A stretch of 11,915 nt of DNA from an uncultured Mycoplasmatota bacterium (lineage in GTDB: Bacteria; Bacillota_I; Bacilli_A; RF39; UBA660), in NCBI GenBank assembly GCA_900553765.1, contig USET01000021.1:1-11915 (forward strand), given 5' to 3'. Below are positions 1-6,445 of this stretch, one piece after another (position 1 is the stretch's first letter; each line of letters starts with the position of its first letter). The notes beneath the pieces are model-generated. The model made no database searches, had not been told where the DNA came from, and worked only from the letters and a program-made list of their open reading frames with translations. A program made the position numbers and the translations under genes.

Positions 1-1193
1 TTTACTGGATGATCGATTAAAGTTGCCTTCTTAATTGCTCGATCTCCATATTTATCCTGTATCGCATCGATCAAATGCTCTAATTTCGTATCGCGTTCTC
101 GATCGTCGACACTCTCAAAAAGAGATACTTGATGATGATTTTCTTCTGTTAATTGATCTAATCGTACCCCTAATAGCCTCACTGGTTCGTGATTCCAACA
201 TTCTTTTAATAGGTCTTTCGCAACTTGGTAAATTTCCTCACTCAAGTCCGTTGCGTTTTTGAGTTTTCGTTGATGGGAATACGATTTAAAAAATTTATCT
301 TTGATAATAATCGCAACAACCGATGCATACTTTTTCTGTTTTCTAAGACTTCTCGTCACATTTTCGACGATGCCATGAATAATAAAATTCATCTCTTCTA
401 AATCATTCAAATCTCTAGGAAGTGTAACAGAGTTACTAATCCCTTTCGGATCTCCTTCATTTTTTAAAACTGGTGAATCATCGTATCCTTGTGCTCTTCT
501 TATAAAATCGATACTTTGATTCTTTAGATATGGATTCAATCGTTTTGGATCCGCATGTGCTAAATCGCCAATGGTATGAATTCCTAACTTTAATAACTTC
601 TCACACGTACGTCTTCCAACTCCAAACAAGTCTCCTATCGGAAGTGGATACATCTTCTTTTCTACTTCGTATTGATAAAGCGTATGTACTTTATTCGGCT
701 TTGAAAAATCACTTGCCATTTTCGCACACAATTTATTATTGGCAATACCAATATTGACAGTAAACCCAAGTGTATTATAAACTTCCTCTTTCAACCGATA
801 GGCAAATTCGATTTCATCACCATATAACTTTTTTACTTTTCCGTAGTCTAGATAACATTCATCGATACTGGCAACTTCGATATCATCTGTATACTTACTC
901 AACAGTTCAAATAATGACTTGGACATTTTCTGATACCAAAGATAATTTGGAGGATACATCTTAAGTGCAGGAACTTTCTTCCTCGCTTGATATAAAGACT
1001 CTCCTGTTTTTACACCACGCTTTTTCGCAGGCATCGACTTTGCAAGAACGATTCCATGACGAGCTTTTTCATCTCCCCCAATCACGGCATAAGAATCACG
1101 AATGTCTAATTTAGAACCATGATTGAGTAGATCGATTGCACTCCACGATAAAAACGCATTATTGACATCGATATGAAAGATAATTCGTTCCAT
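1..1193 (-). CDS. dinB: Y-family DNA polymerase IV (DinB-like), C-terminal end cut by window edge
   Basis: Translesion DNA polymerase that copies damaged templates at low fidelity. The frame runs from ATG at 1193-1191 to the left edge, giving 397 residues with no stop, so only the extreme C-terminus is missing. The N-terminus has the palm motif HIDVNNAF with metal ligand D9. The catalytic SIDE motif lies at about residues 109-112 (D111, E112). A VNIGIANNKLCAKMASD segment and the PIGDLFGVGRRT helix-hairpin-helix thumb follow, then the little-finger domain. QVSLF at about residues 355-359 matches the beta-clamp binding pentapeptide. GGTGG four bases before the ATG is the ribosome site. An SOS-type box lies in the promoter, so induction by DNA damage is likely. 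It could be named UmuC-like rather than DinB; family membership is certain. Confidence 0.95.
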   Translation of the reverse strand, partial: MERIIFHIDVNNAFLSWSAIDLLNHGSKLDIRDSYAVIGGDEKARHGIVLAKSMPAKKRGVKTGESLYQARKKVPALKMYPPNYLWYQKMSKSLFELLSKYTDDIEVASIDECYLDYGKVKKLYGDEIEFAYRLKEEVYNTLGFTVNIGIANNKLCAKMASDFSKPNKVHTLYQYEVEKKMYPLPIGDLFGVGRRTCEKLLKLGIHTIGDLAHADPKRLNPYLKNQSIDFIRRAQGYDDSPVLKNEGDPKGISNSVTLPRDLNDLEEMNFIIHGIVENVTRSLRKQKKYASVVAIIIKDKFFKSYSHQRKLKNATDLSEEIYQVAKDLLKECWNHEPVRLLGVRLDQLTEENHHQVSLFESVDDRERDTKLEHLIDAIQDKYGDRAIKKATLIDHPV

Positions 1194-1208
1194 ATTACCA
1201 CCAATCAT

Positions 1209-1237
1209 ATTATACCACAAACATTCGTTCGTTGTAT
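1209..1237 (-). promoter_or_regulatory. Promoter of the dinB-like gene, extended -10, near-leaderless
   Basis: On the minus strand TATAAT lies at 1214-1209 and is preceded by TGG, giving the extended -10 form TGnTATAAT. The -35 position (1237-1232, ATACAA) is poor, which fits an extended -10 promoter. The expected transcription start is near 1202, so the leader would be about 9 bases and consist almost entirely of the GGTGG ribosome site. Confidence 0.7.
1218..1231. promoter_or_regulatory. LexA/DinR-type SOS box
   Basis: CAAACATTCGTTCG matches 12 of 14 positions of the Bacillus SOS consensus CGAACRNRYGTTYG, and the two half-sites AAC and GTT have the required four-base spacing. It sits between the -35 and -10 positions of the dinB-like promoter, the place where a bound repressor would block RNA polymerase. 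Function is inferred from consensus, position and the identity of the gene. Confidence 0.75.
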
Positions 1238-1243
1238 AGAAAA

Positions 1244-1267
1244 AGAAAATGTTTGAAAACATTTTCT
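1244..1267. repeat. 24-bp palindrome in divergent intergenic region
   Basis: Perfect 11-base arms AGAAAATGTTT and AAACATTTTCT flank a two-base centre GA. It lies just upstream of the dinB-like -35 position and about 15 bases before the sigma-K-like promoter of the divergent small ORF. There is no T-run on either side and no gene ends here, so a terminator is unlikely. The two-base centre favours a binding site for a dimeric protein over an RNA hairpin. The regulator is unknown. Confidence 0.6.
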
Positions 1268-1281
1268 AGGCCTTGTCATAT

Positions 1282-1308
1282 ACCAATCTTGAAAGTATGC
1301 ATACTCTA
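1282..1308 (+). promoter_or_regulatory. Sigma-K/sigma-E-like sporulation promoter before the small ORF
   Basis: AC at 1282-1283, a 16-base spacer and CATACTCTA at 1300-1308 match the Bacillus sigma-K form AC-N16-CATANNNTA. The same stretch also approximates sigma-E, with ATA at 1280-1282, 17 bases, then CATACTCT. No convincing sigma-A pair with 16-18 bp spacing was found. The -10 overlaps a 12-bp palindrome AGTATGCATACT at 1294-1305. These sigma consensus elements are short, so a chance match is possible. Confidence 0.4.
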
Positions 1309-1323
1309 TGATTAGGTGGTATT

Positions 1324-1500
1324 ATGAGAAATAATTGGTGGTGTGGACGTACAAAATGGTGTCTTTGCTGTGGTGCGTGTTTTGTATTACTCGTATATCA
1401 ATTTCTATTATGCTTTATTCTAATTACTCGTTTTAATCTATTTTTATTTTTATTATTCTTCATCTTCTTCTTATTTTCCTTGTTCCGCATAATATGGTGA
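1324..1500 (+). CDS. Small Cys/Trp-rich hydrophobic membrane protein, 58 aa
   Basis: Unrecognised. ATG at 1324 has AGGTGG at 1314-1319, four bases upstream, which is the same type of ribosome site as the dinB-like gene. The N-terminus is WWCGRTKWCLCCGAC-like, with five cysteines (residues 7, 13, 15, 16, 19) and three tryptophans. It is followed by a long hydrophobic Leu/Phe/Ile stretch that would span the membrane once or twice. The last 30 bases overlap the 3' end of the ysxE-like gene on the other strand, and the Phe-rich C-terminus partly reflects T-rich DNA. The sigma-K/E-like promoter and the neighbouring spore genes suggest a mother-cell or spore-envelope peptide, by inference. It could also be a fortuitous ORF. 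Confidence 0.5.
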   Translation: MRNNWWCGRTKWCLCCGACFVLLVYQFLLCFILITRFNLFLFLLFFIFFLFSLFRIIW

Positions 1501-2364
1501 AATCAATTGTTCTGTCTTATATAACGAATCGATAAAATCACTCACGATATGGCACATTTTATACTCTGACGCTGTAAATTCTATTTTATCTGGAAGAGAG
1601 ATTAAAATAAAAAATAACATTCTCTCTTCTTTTTGTAATGGGTAATTTCTCTCATACTGTTTTAAGAGCTCTCCAAATTCAAATTCTAAACCATGTCTTT
1701 TATAAAGCTTGTATAAATCAAAAATAGGAATTCCAATTTTGGCTTTCTCCCAACTAATCAAATACGAGCTTTGATTTCTTAAAAAATGATCTAAAGATAA
1801 ATTGTTATGCAAAACAACGACACGTTGTTTTCTTTTTTCTTTCATCAAATCATACCAATGATCTAGTTCCACATCACAGTAGTGAAGACAAGAGTAAATT
1901 TTACTTACATTGCGTGCAAATAAATATTCACTCGGACTCATAAAAACTTTCGTCTCGATAATAGAAATGATATCGTTATAATACTCTGTTAAATACGCAA
2001 TGTTATTTTTGATATCTTCGAAAATAATTTTATAGTCATCTTCATCTACTTCCTTGTAATGTGTCGTCTTATTATGTAATAAACTAACGAGATCGATAAG
2101 ATCAGCAATCTTTTGATCCCTTGGCATATTGATATCTTCGATGTATTCTCTAATTTCATAACTATCATCTTCGATCTTTACCTTGGGATAATAATCGAAA
2201 TTTCTAGAATTCAAATACTGCAAAATTTTCCCATTTTCAGAACGATTTTTCTCTTTGATTGCAAAGCGACCTTCCGATGTTTCGATCAAGGTCGCTTTTC
2301 CTTTCATCACATACTTTTTAGGTTTGATCTGATAACGCTCAAGTACGTTAAATATTTGTCGCAT
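1471..2364 (-). CDS. ysxE: CotS-family spore coat protein, YsxE-like (kinase-fold)
   Basis: A 297-residue relative of the aminoglycoside-phosphotransferase-fold spore proteins CotS, YutH and YsxE. An N-lobe lysine is seen in FAIKEK (K37) and a hinge-like EIREYIED near residue 73. The catalytic-loop position reads HNNLSLDHF (186-194), where active enzymes have HGDxHxxN. The metal-binding Asp position reads SWEKA (204-208). The catalytic residues are therefore substituted and the protein is probably a non-catalytic scaffold. The start overlaps the spoVID-like gene by 17 bases and has only a weak GGAG nearby, so translation is likely coupled. The spoVID-ysxE pair is also adjacent in Bacillus subtilis, which strongly supports the name. 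No terminator is visible after the stop, so its mRNA may run antisense through the small ORF at 1324-1500. Confidence 0.8.
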   Translation of the reverse strand: MRQIFNVLERYQIKPKKYVMKGKATLIETSEGRFAIKEKNRSENGKILQYLNSRNFDYYPKVKIEDDSYEIREYIEDINMPRDQKIADLIDLVSLLHNKTTHYKEVDEDDYKIIFEDIKNNIAYLTEYYNDIISIIETKVFMSPSEYLFARNVSKIYSCLHYCDVELDHWYDLMKEKRKQRVVVLHNNLSLDHFLRNQSSYLISWEKAKIGIPIFDLYKLYKRHGLEFEFGELLKQYERNYPLQKEERMLFFILISLPDKIEFTASEYKMCHIVSDFIDSLYKTEQLISPYYAEQGK

Positions 2365-3076
2365 GCTCCGTCTGTGGAATGATTAACTTCATTCCGAGTT
2401 GTAGTTCTGATAATTGGTTGTACGGTTCTAGAATTTCTTTTGTCGTACTATACTTTTCTAAAATAGATTCTAACGTATCGCCTTCTCTTACGATATATAC
2501 TTTATATGTCGCATACGTTTCTTTCGTCTCGTCAAAAGAATCAAATAAAGTTCCAATTCTCTCCTTTGGTAAATCCTCTGGAGTTTCTTCCTCGACACAC
2601 CTTCCCTTGTTAAAAATTTCTTCTGGTTCTTCTATCTTTTCTGATCCTTCTGATGTAGGTTCTGTTTCTTCTCTTACCAAGTCTGCCTCTAACGGTGTAA
2701 TCGTACGTGTTACCTCTTGCAATTCTTCTTCCTCCTCTTCTATCAATGGTTTTTCTTTAAAATTAGAAACACTTACTTCTATATTGACAGCCAAAATACT
2801 ATTATTGATAATCTCATAATAAAAATCATGAATATCTACCGAGCACCCAGATAAATCATAACGATCATCCATTTCGATATCAAATGGTAACTCAAATGAA
2901 AATACGTCTGTCGTTGCGCTATTATCCGATATTTTATATTCCCCACTGACTTCGAAAGATCCTGTAATCAATTGATCATTCTCTACATGCAGGGAATGTT
3001 CTAGAGAAATACTCGTAACTTCTGCTAAATTCGTTTTAAATACGATCTCCTTTTTAAATGGTATTATCTTTTTCAT
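2348..3076 (-). CDS. spoVID: SpoVID/SipL-like spore morphogenesis protein with SPOCS and LysM domains
   Basis: Spore coat morphogenetic protein that in Bacillus joins the SpoIVA basement layer to outer coat layers at the forespore surface. Residues 1-107 show the SpoVID N-terminal (SPOCS-type) beta-rich domain, with SISLEHSL and SGEYKIS blocks. Residues 108-190 are a very acidic linker with a run of glutamates. Residues 192-235 form a C-terminal LysM domain (YIVREGDTLESI through GMKLIIP). The chosen start, ATG at 3076, follows GGAGGGAG; an in-frame ATG at 3094 lies before that ribosome site. At 242 residues it is less than half the length of the B. subtilis protein (about 575), mainly through a short linker. 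It is followed by the overlapping ysxE-like gene. Domain order and synteny make the call firm; whether it is functionally SpoVID or SipL is open. Confidence 0.85.
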   Translation of the reverse strand: MKKIIPFKKEIVFKTNLAEVTSISLEHSLHVENDQLITGSFEVSGEYKISDNSATTDVFSFELPFDIEMDDRYDLSGCSVDIHDFYYEIINNSILAVNIEVSVSNFKEKPLIEEEEEELQEVTRTITPLEADLVREETEPTSEGSEKIEEPEEIFNKGRCVEEETPEDLPKERIGTLFDSFDETKETYATYKVYIVREGDTLESILEKYSTTKEILEPYNQLSELQLGMKLIIPQTEHATNI

Positions 3077-3100
3077 AATTCTCTCCCTCCACATTTACTA

Positions 3101-3109
3101 CAATATATG
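3101..3109 (-). promoter_or_regulatory. Possible sigma-E-like -10 of spoVID-ysxE
   Basis: CATATATTG on the minus strand matches seven of eight positions of the sigma-E -10 CATACANT, and it lies just after the terminator at 3110-3140 and about 25 bases before the start codon. No ATA or AC element is found at the correct distance upstream, so support rests on the -10 alone. It also contains TATATT, a fair sigma-A -10, again without a good -35. Confidence 0.3.
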
Positions 3110-3140
3110 AAAAAAATAGATAGCCTAGAACTATCTATTT
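3110..3140 (-). terminator. Rho-independent terminator after the four-gene family
   Basis: On the minus strand a perfect 10-bp stem AAATAGATAG / CTATCTATTT encloses the 7-base loop TTCTAGG and runs into a T-run of about seven. It begins at the stop codon of the last ~270-aa gene. The stem is AT-rich, so termination may be partial. It separates the lon-linked unit from spoVID-ysxE. Confidence 0.75.
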
Positions 3141-3954
3141 AATGAAATAATGTATTTTGATATCTTTCGCTTCCACGATCTTCCTTATACACTTGATCCA
3201 TATATCGTACAGTTTTATCTATATTAGACTCTGTATCTCCATAGTCTACAGTAATCAATCTTCCATCATGAAAAAGAGATAGTGATCTTCTTTCAATTTT
3301 ATCTTCGTGCAAAGAAGTTAAAATTTGTTTTCTTCCTTCTAGTAATTTCATGATTTCAGTATAATAATCATTATCTACAATCAATTCTTCAACATCGTAA
3401 ATCAAAGCTTGAATCGCACACGTCGTATGCGTGGAATGTAGCAACCTTTGAAATGTACGCTCCAGTCTTTGCCCTTTTTGAAAATCTTTTTCTTCTTCTA
3501 GATCATATAAAACTTTCTCATCTAGATAATGGAGAACCTCATTTTCTAAAATAATCAATTCATAAATATCTTCTTCCAATAAACTATAATTGTAAGAATC
3601 GTTTAAAAGATGTGTATATTTCCAATTTTTATAATACCAGTACCTATTATGATCATCAGCATGCTCGATCATATCTACTAATCGATCTGTTTGATATAAC
3701 GTTCTCTCATGATCTATCAAATGTGGGACCGACTGAATTTCACAAAGTAAGTCTATTAGATGTTCCTTTGGATACCCTCCCATATATTTTCCAACAAACA
3801 CATGATATAGAAAATCTATGAGAAACTCGTCCGTTTCAAACTGAAAAAGATCTCTTAAAAAAGCCTCGTCAATCTGAAAATCCGGTTGATATAATTTTGC
3901 ATTCAACCATACATCAAATCTATCTTGCGTCATATACTCTCTATCTTCTAACAT
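3139..3954 (-). CDS. Hypothetical protein, fourth gene of the ~270-aa cluster
   Basis: Unrecognised 271-residue acidic, helix-rich protein with no signal peptide, membrane segment or cysteine cluster. It is the last of four genes of near-identical length on this strand, 10 bases behind its neighbour, with AAGGAGAG before the ATG. Its middle is rich in Tyr and Trp (YWYYKNW near 105). The C-terminal third has a beta-like segment SLSLFHDGRLITVDYG near 224-239, at roughly the place where the other three have a short beta segment. It lacks the clear shared blocks seen between the first three genes, so its membership in the family is weaker and rests on size, order and overall shape. A terminator begins at its stop codon. 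Function unknown; proximity to lon and to spore genes is the only clue. Confidence 0.85.
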   Translation of the reverse strand: MLEDREYMTQDRFDVWLNAKLYQPDFQIDEAFLRDLFQFETDEFLIDFLYHVFVGKYMGGYPKEHLIDLLCEIQSVPHLIDHERTLYQTDRLVDMIEHADDHNRYWYYKNWKYTHLLNDSYNYSLLEEDIYELIILENEVLHYLDEKVLYDLEEEKDFQKGQRLERTFQRLLHSTHTTCAIQALIYDVEELIVDNDYYTEIMKLLEGRKQILTSLHEDKIERRSLSLFHDGRLITVDYGDTESNIDKTVRYMDQVYKEDRGSERYQNTLFH

Positions 3955-3964
3955 ACTACTCTCC

Positions 3965-4777
3965 TTAACTTATCAACATAGATTTTTCACTATGTGGTTT
4001 TGTCCATTGATCGCGAAGTTCTTCTAACGTTTGAAAAGAATTCTCTTGATGTTCAAGTGGATCAAAATAATACAAATCATCATATTCTTCATCTGTACAC
4101 GTAATGGTCGAACTCTGTCCCATCCATTCCACATCGATAGACTGCTGCATCGTCGTTAAAAAAGCAAGTCGTACCATATATACATGCTTCATAAAGTAAT
4201 AAAAAGCATCATTTGTAACAAGTATTGGATACTGATCTAATAACATATCAGCCATATAACTTGTAAAAGGATATTTTACATAATACTCAATCTGTGGAAG
4301 AATGTTTTCTACTTTCGATAAATCTACCAAACAGATATATTGTAAACATTTGATTTGATCTAATGTAAATTCTAACTCTCTTGTCGTATGACTTTCTAAG
4401 ACATTCTCCTGCATAGAAACATCTAAAATATCTAAAAATTGTCGACGATAAAAAGTGTCGTAATTTTCACTTGACAATGTAGCAATCCTACAAGATAATG
4501 ATTCATACTTTTCTTGTTCCGCAATCCACTTTTTTTCTTTTGCGTAATGATACGCAACAGCGCATAACTCCCTCAAACGTTTTCTTTTTTCTAGCCCACA
4601 ATTCTTATGCTCATCCATTTCATCAACGATCTTTTGAAGCTTTTTCTGAGCAACCAAATCAGTACACAAAAAGTTCCCAAGCATATTCAATTCTGAAAGT
4701 TCTGGTATACATATCAGATATTCTACATAGCAATCTACAACTACTTCCTTATATTCTTCATATTCTTGACTTTTCAT
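3965..4777 (-). CDS. Hypothetical protein, third gene of the ~270-aa paralogous cluster
   Basis: Unrecognised 270-residue soluble protein, predicted mostly helical and acidic. Blocks shared with the gene at 5621-6445 fall at matching positions: YVEYL at 17-21 (YVDYL at 19-23 there), YPIL at 183-186 (FPAI at 184-187), SIDVE at 213-217 (SIDFE at 215-219), and FDP at 238-240 (LDP at 242-244). This collinearity supports common descent although overall identity is low. A basic helix around EKRKRLREL (63-71) sits where the two upstream copies have an I-S-x-x-I-R block. It lies 14 bases behind the previous gene, with AAGGA as ribosome site. No enzymatic motif, DNA-binding motif or export signal is visible. 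Confidence 0.88.
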   Translation of the reverse strand: MKSQEYEEYKEVVVDCYVEYLICIPELSELNMLGNFLCTDLVAQKKLQKIVDEMDEHKNCGLEKRKRLRELCAVAYHYAKEKKWIAEQEKYESLSCRIATLSSENYDTFYRRQFLDILDVSMQENVLESHTTRELEFTLDQIKCLQYICLVDLSKVENILPQIEYYVKYPFTSYMADMLLDQYPILVTNDAFYYFMKHVYMVRLAFLTTMQQSIDVEWMGQSSTITCTDEEYDDLYYFDPLEHQENSFQTLEELRDQWTKPHSEKSMLIS

Positions 4778-4791
4778 AAAATCCTTCTTTT

Positions 4792-5610
4792 CTAGTTTAA
4801 ATCCAATTTTCTTCTTATTGGAACTTCTCCTTTATGATAACTTTCTAAATTGTGTTTGAGTTCCTTGAGCTCTGACGCTTCATGATAATGATATAAATGT
4901 GAAAATAATTCATGATCTACTTGAACTCTCGTTTCATGACCGCTTTGTTCTGTAAATCGAAATTCAAGAGACGTTGTAGCTCGCTCCATAGCATCACGTA
5001 CAAAAAGTAACAACTGTAATCGATCGTGACATAAAGGGGCTTCTATCAGGATTTTATGTTTATCGATAAAACGATAGACCATTGACAAAACATCCGGTCT
5101 ACGTGCGAGCGAAATCAAATTATTAACGTCCAAATCGGGTATACAACAATGATCAAAAAAATAAGTCTCATCTAATAAAAAATCATATAATTCTTCTCGA
5201 TATTGTTCCTTATGAATTTTATACTCTTCTTTACTAACCATGTCTTCTCTCGTATCGCAAAAAAGCATGTATTCACTTGATTCTTTATTTTCTTCAGAAC
5301 TTTGTCTTAATACGTGTTTTAACTCTTCTAAAAGCCCTGGTTGTGCGATCGTCTCATAGTGTGGAGCAATTCTTCCCATATAATTGATCAAGCCAATTAA
5401 GTTATTGCGAATCGACTTTGAGATGTTTTTATTCTCAGAATACGATAATATTAAATCCATTAGTTCCATTACGAAATCAACCGATAATAATAACGGATCC
5501 TCTTCGATTCTATATTGAATAGGATTTGCATAGCAAAAGTATTGTAAAATATTTTCAATATTTGCTTGGTCGTATGCATAATCTATTTCTTCTTTTGTAT
5601 GTCGTGCCAT
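4792..5610 (-). CDS. Hypothetical protein, second gene of the ~270-aa paralogous cluster
   Basis: Unrecognised 272-residue soluble, helix-rich protein. Shared blocks are ISKSIRNNL at 63-71 (ISEKIRHRM at 62-70 in the preceding gene), ILQYFC at 21-26 in place of YVDYLC, KILI at 186-189 in place of FPAI/YPIL, and SLEFRF at 214-219 in place of SIDFEV. An aromatic YHYHE at 240-244 matches the LDP/FDP position. The C-terminus is basic (VPIRRK), unlike the acidic body. The start is strong: AGGAGG six bases before ATG, with the stop codon of the upstream gene abutting this ribosome site, so the two are probably translated from one message. No catalytic or localisation motif was found. Confidence 0.88.
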   Translation of the reverse strand: MARHTKEEIDYAYDQANIENILQYFCYANPIQYRIEEDPLLLSVDFVMELMDLILSYSENKNISKSIRNNLIGLINYMGRIAPHYETIAQPGLLEELKHVLRQSSEENKESSEYMLFCDTREDMVSKEEYKIHKEQYREELYDFLLDETYFFDHCCIPDLDVNNLISLARRPDVLSMVYRFIDKHKILIEAPLCHDRLQLLLFVRDAMERATTSLEFRFTEQSGHETRVQVDHELFSHLYHYHEASELKELKHNLESYHKGEVPIRRKLDLN

Positions 5611-5620
5611 ATTATACCTC

Positions 5621-6445
5621 CTAAGCCATTAACTTTTTCTGTGGCATATTGTTTTGATCATATGATGCCAGCATTGTTTGTATATCATTTAATAAATCAT
5701 CCACGAATCCGTGTGGATCGAGTGATTGAACTTTTTTTATTTCTTCCTTTGAATATTGATGCTGAAAGATCCCATCTTCTATCTCTACCTCAAAATCAAT
5801 AGAATCTTCTATCTCCGCCCTCGTAAGAGCACTGCGAGATGATAGTAAAAATACGATCTTTTCAGTCATTTCATCGATTCTAAATATTGCGGGAAACCGG
5901 TTATACCAATCATCGATAATTGATGGTAGATAAGGATCAAGAATGTAATCCGCATATAGATAAACTCCATTCTTTCCCCTCTCAGTTACATCTATTTGGC
6001 AGAGAAATCGGAAAAAAGCATATTCTCTCGCCCTTTTCTCATCATATCTTCTCTCTTGCTCGTCAGTTTTTTTTACATCGATACAACTTAAAAATTGTAG
6101 TTTTTCTCTTGCTTCTATTTTGGTTTCTTTTACCCCTTGCTTTTGAAATAGTGCTTCTTTCCAATAAGTCATGATAGCATCAGAAAATAATACGTCCTGC
6201 GGAAAATAAATCTCTATCAATTCGAGTAACAACAGCATTCTATGACGAATTTTCTCAGAAATATCTACACCTTCTGGTACGACCGTTAATAACAAATAAT
6301 ATAACGCCTCTGAATAATCCGGATTCTTGAGTCGCAATAACATCTCTTTAGAGAGTTGACTATCTTCTGCATAACATAAGTAATCGACGTATAATTCCGC
6401 CTCAATTTGATCGATCCATAATTCATCTATTTCTCGCAAAATCAT
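5621..6445 (-). CDS. Hypothetical protein, first gene of the ~270-aa paralogous cluster, overlaps lon
   Basis: Unrecognised 274-residue soluble protein, helix-rich and acidic. Blocks shared with the next copies are YVDYLC (19-24), ISEKIRHRM (62-70) followed by a leucine-rich helix, FPAI (184-187), SIDFEVE (215-221) and SLDP (241-244). Its ATG lies inside the end of lon, a 23-base overlap in another frame, with AAGGA seven bases upstream. It is thus likely translated by coupling with lon and made in proportion to the protease. This is the tightest link between the family and a gene of known function. A role as Lon partner, adaptor or substrate is only a guess. No known motif was seen. Confidence 0.88.
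   Translation of the reverse strand: MILREIDELWIDQIEAELYVDYLCYAEDSQLSKEMLLRLKNPDYSEALYYLLLTVVPEGVDISEKIRHRMLLLLELIEIYFPQDVLFSDAIMTYWKEALFQKQGVKETKIEAREKLQFLSCIDVKKTDEQERRYDEKRAREYAFFRFLCQIDVTERGKNGVYLYADYILDPYLPSIIDDWYNRFPAIFRIDEMTEKIVFLLSSRSALTRAEIEDSIDFEVEIEDGIFQHQYSKEEIKKVQSLDPHGFVDDLLNDIQTMLASYDQNNMPQKKLMA

Noticed and set aside
1244..1267. The 24-bp palindrome as a terminator
   Set aside because: No gene ends next to it, there is no T-run on either strand, and a two-base centre is too small for a stable RNA loop.
1294..1305. 12-bp palindrome AGTATGCATACT as a separate operator
   Set aside because: It overlaps the proposed sporulation -10 and is short enough to arise by chance; kept only as a note on that promoter.
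3139..6445. The four unknown genes as toxin-antitoxin or phage-defence modules
   Set aside because: No nuclease, kinase, DNA-binding, membrane-pore or NTPase motif is visible, and the surroundings are housekeeping and spore genes, not a defence island.
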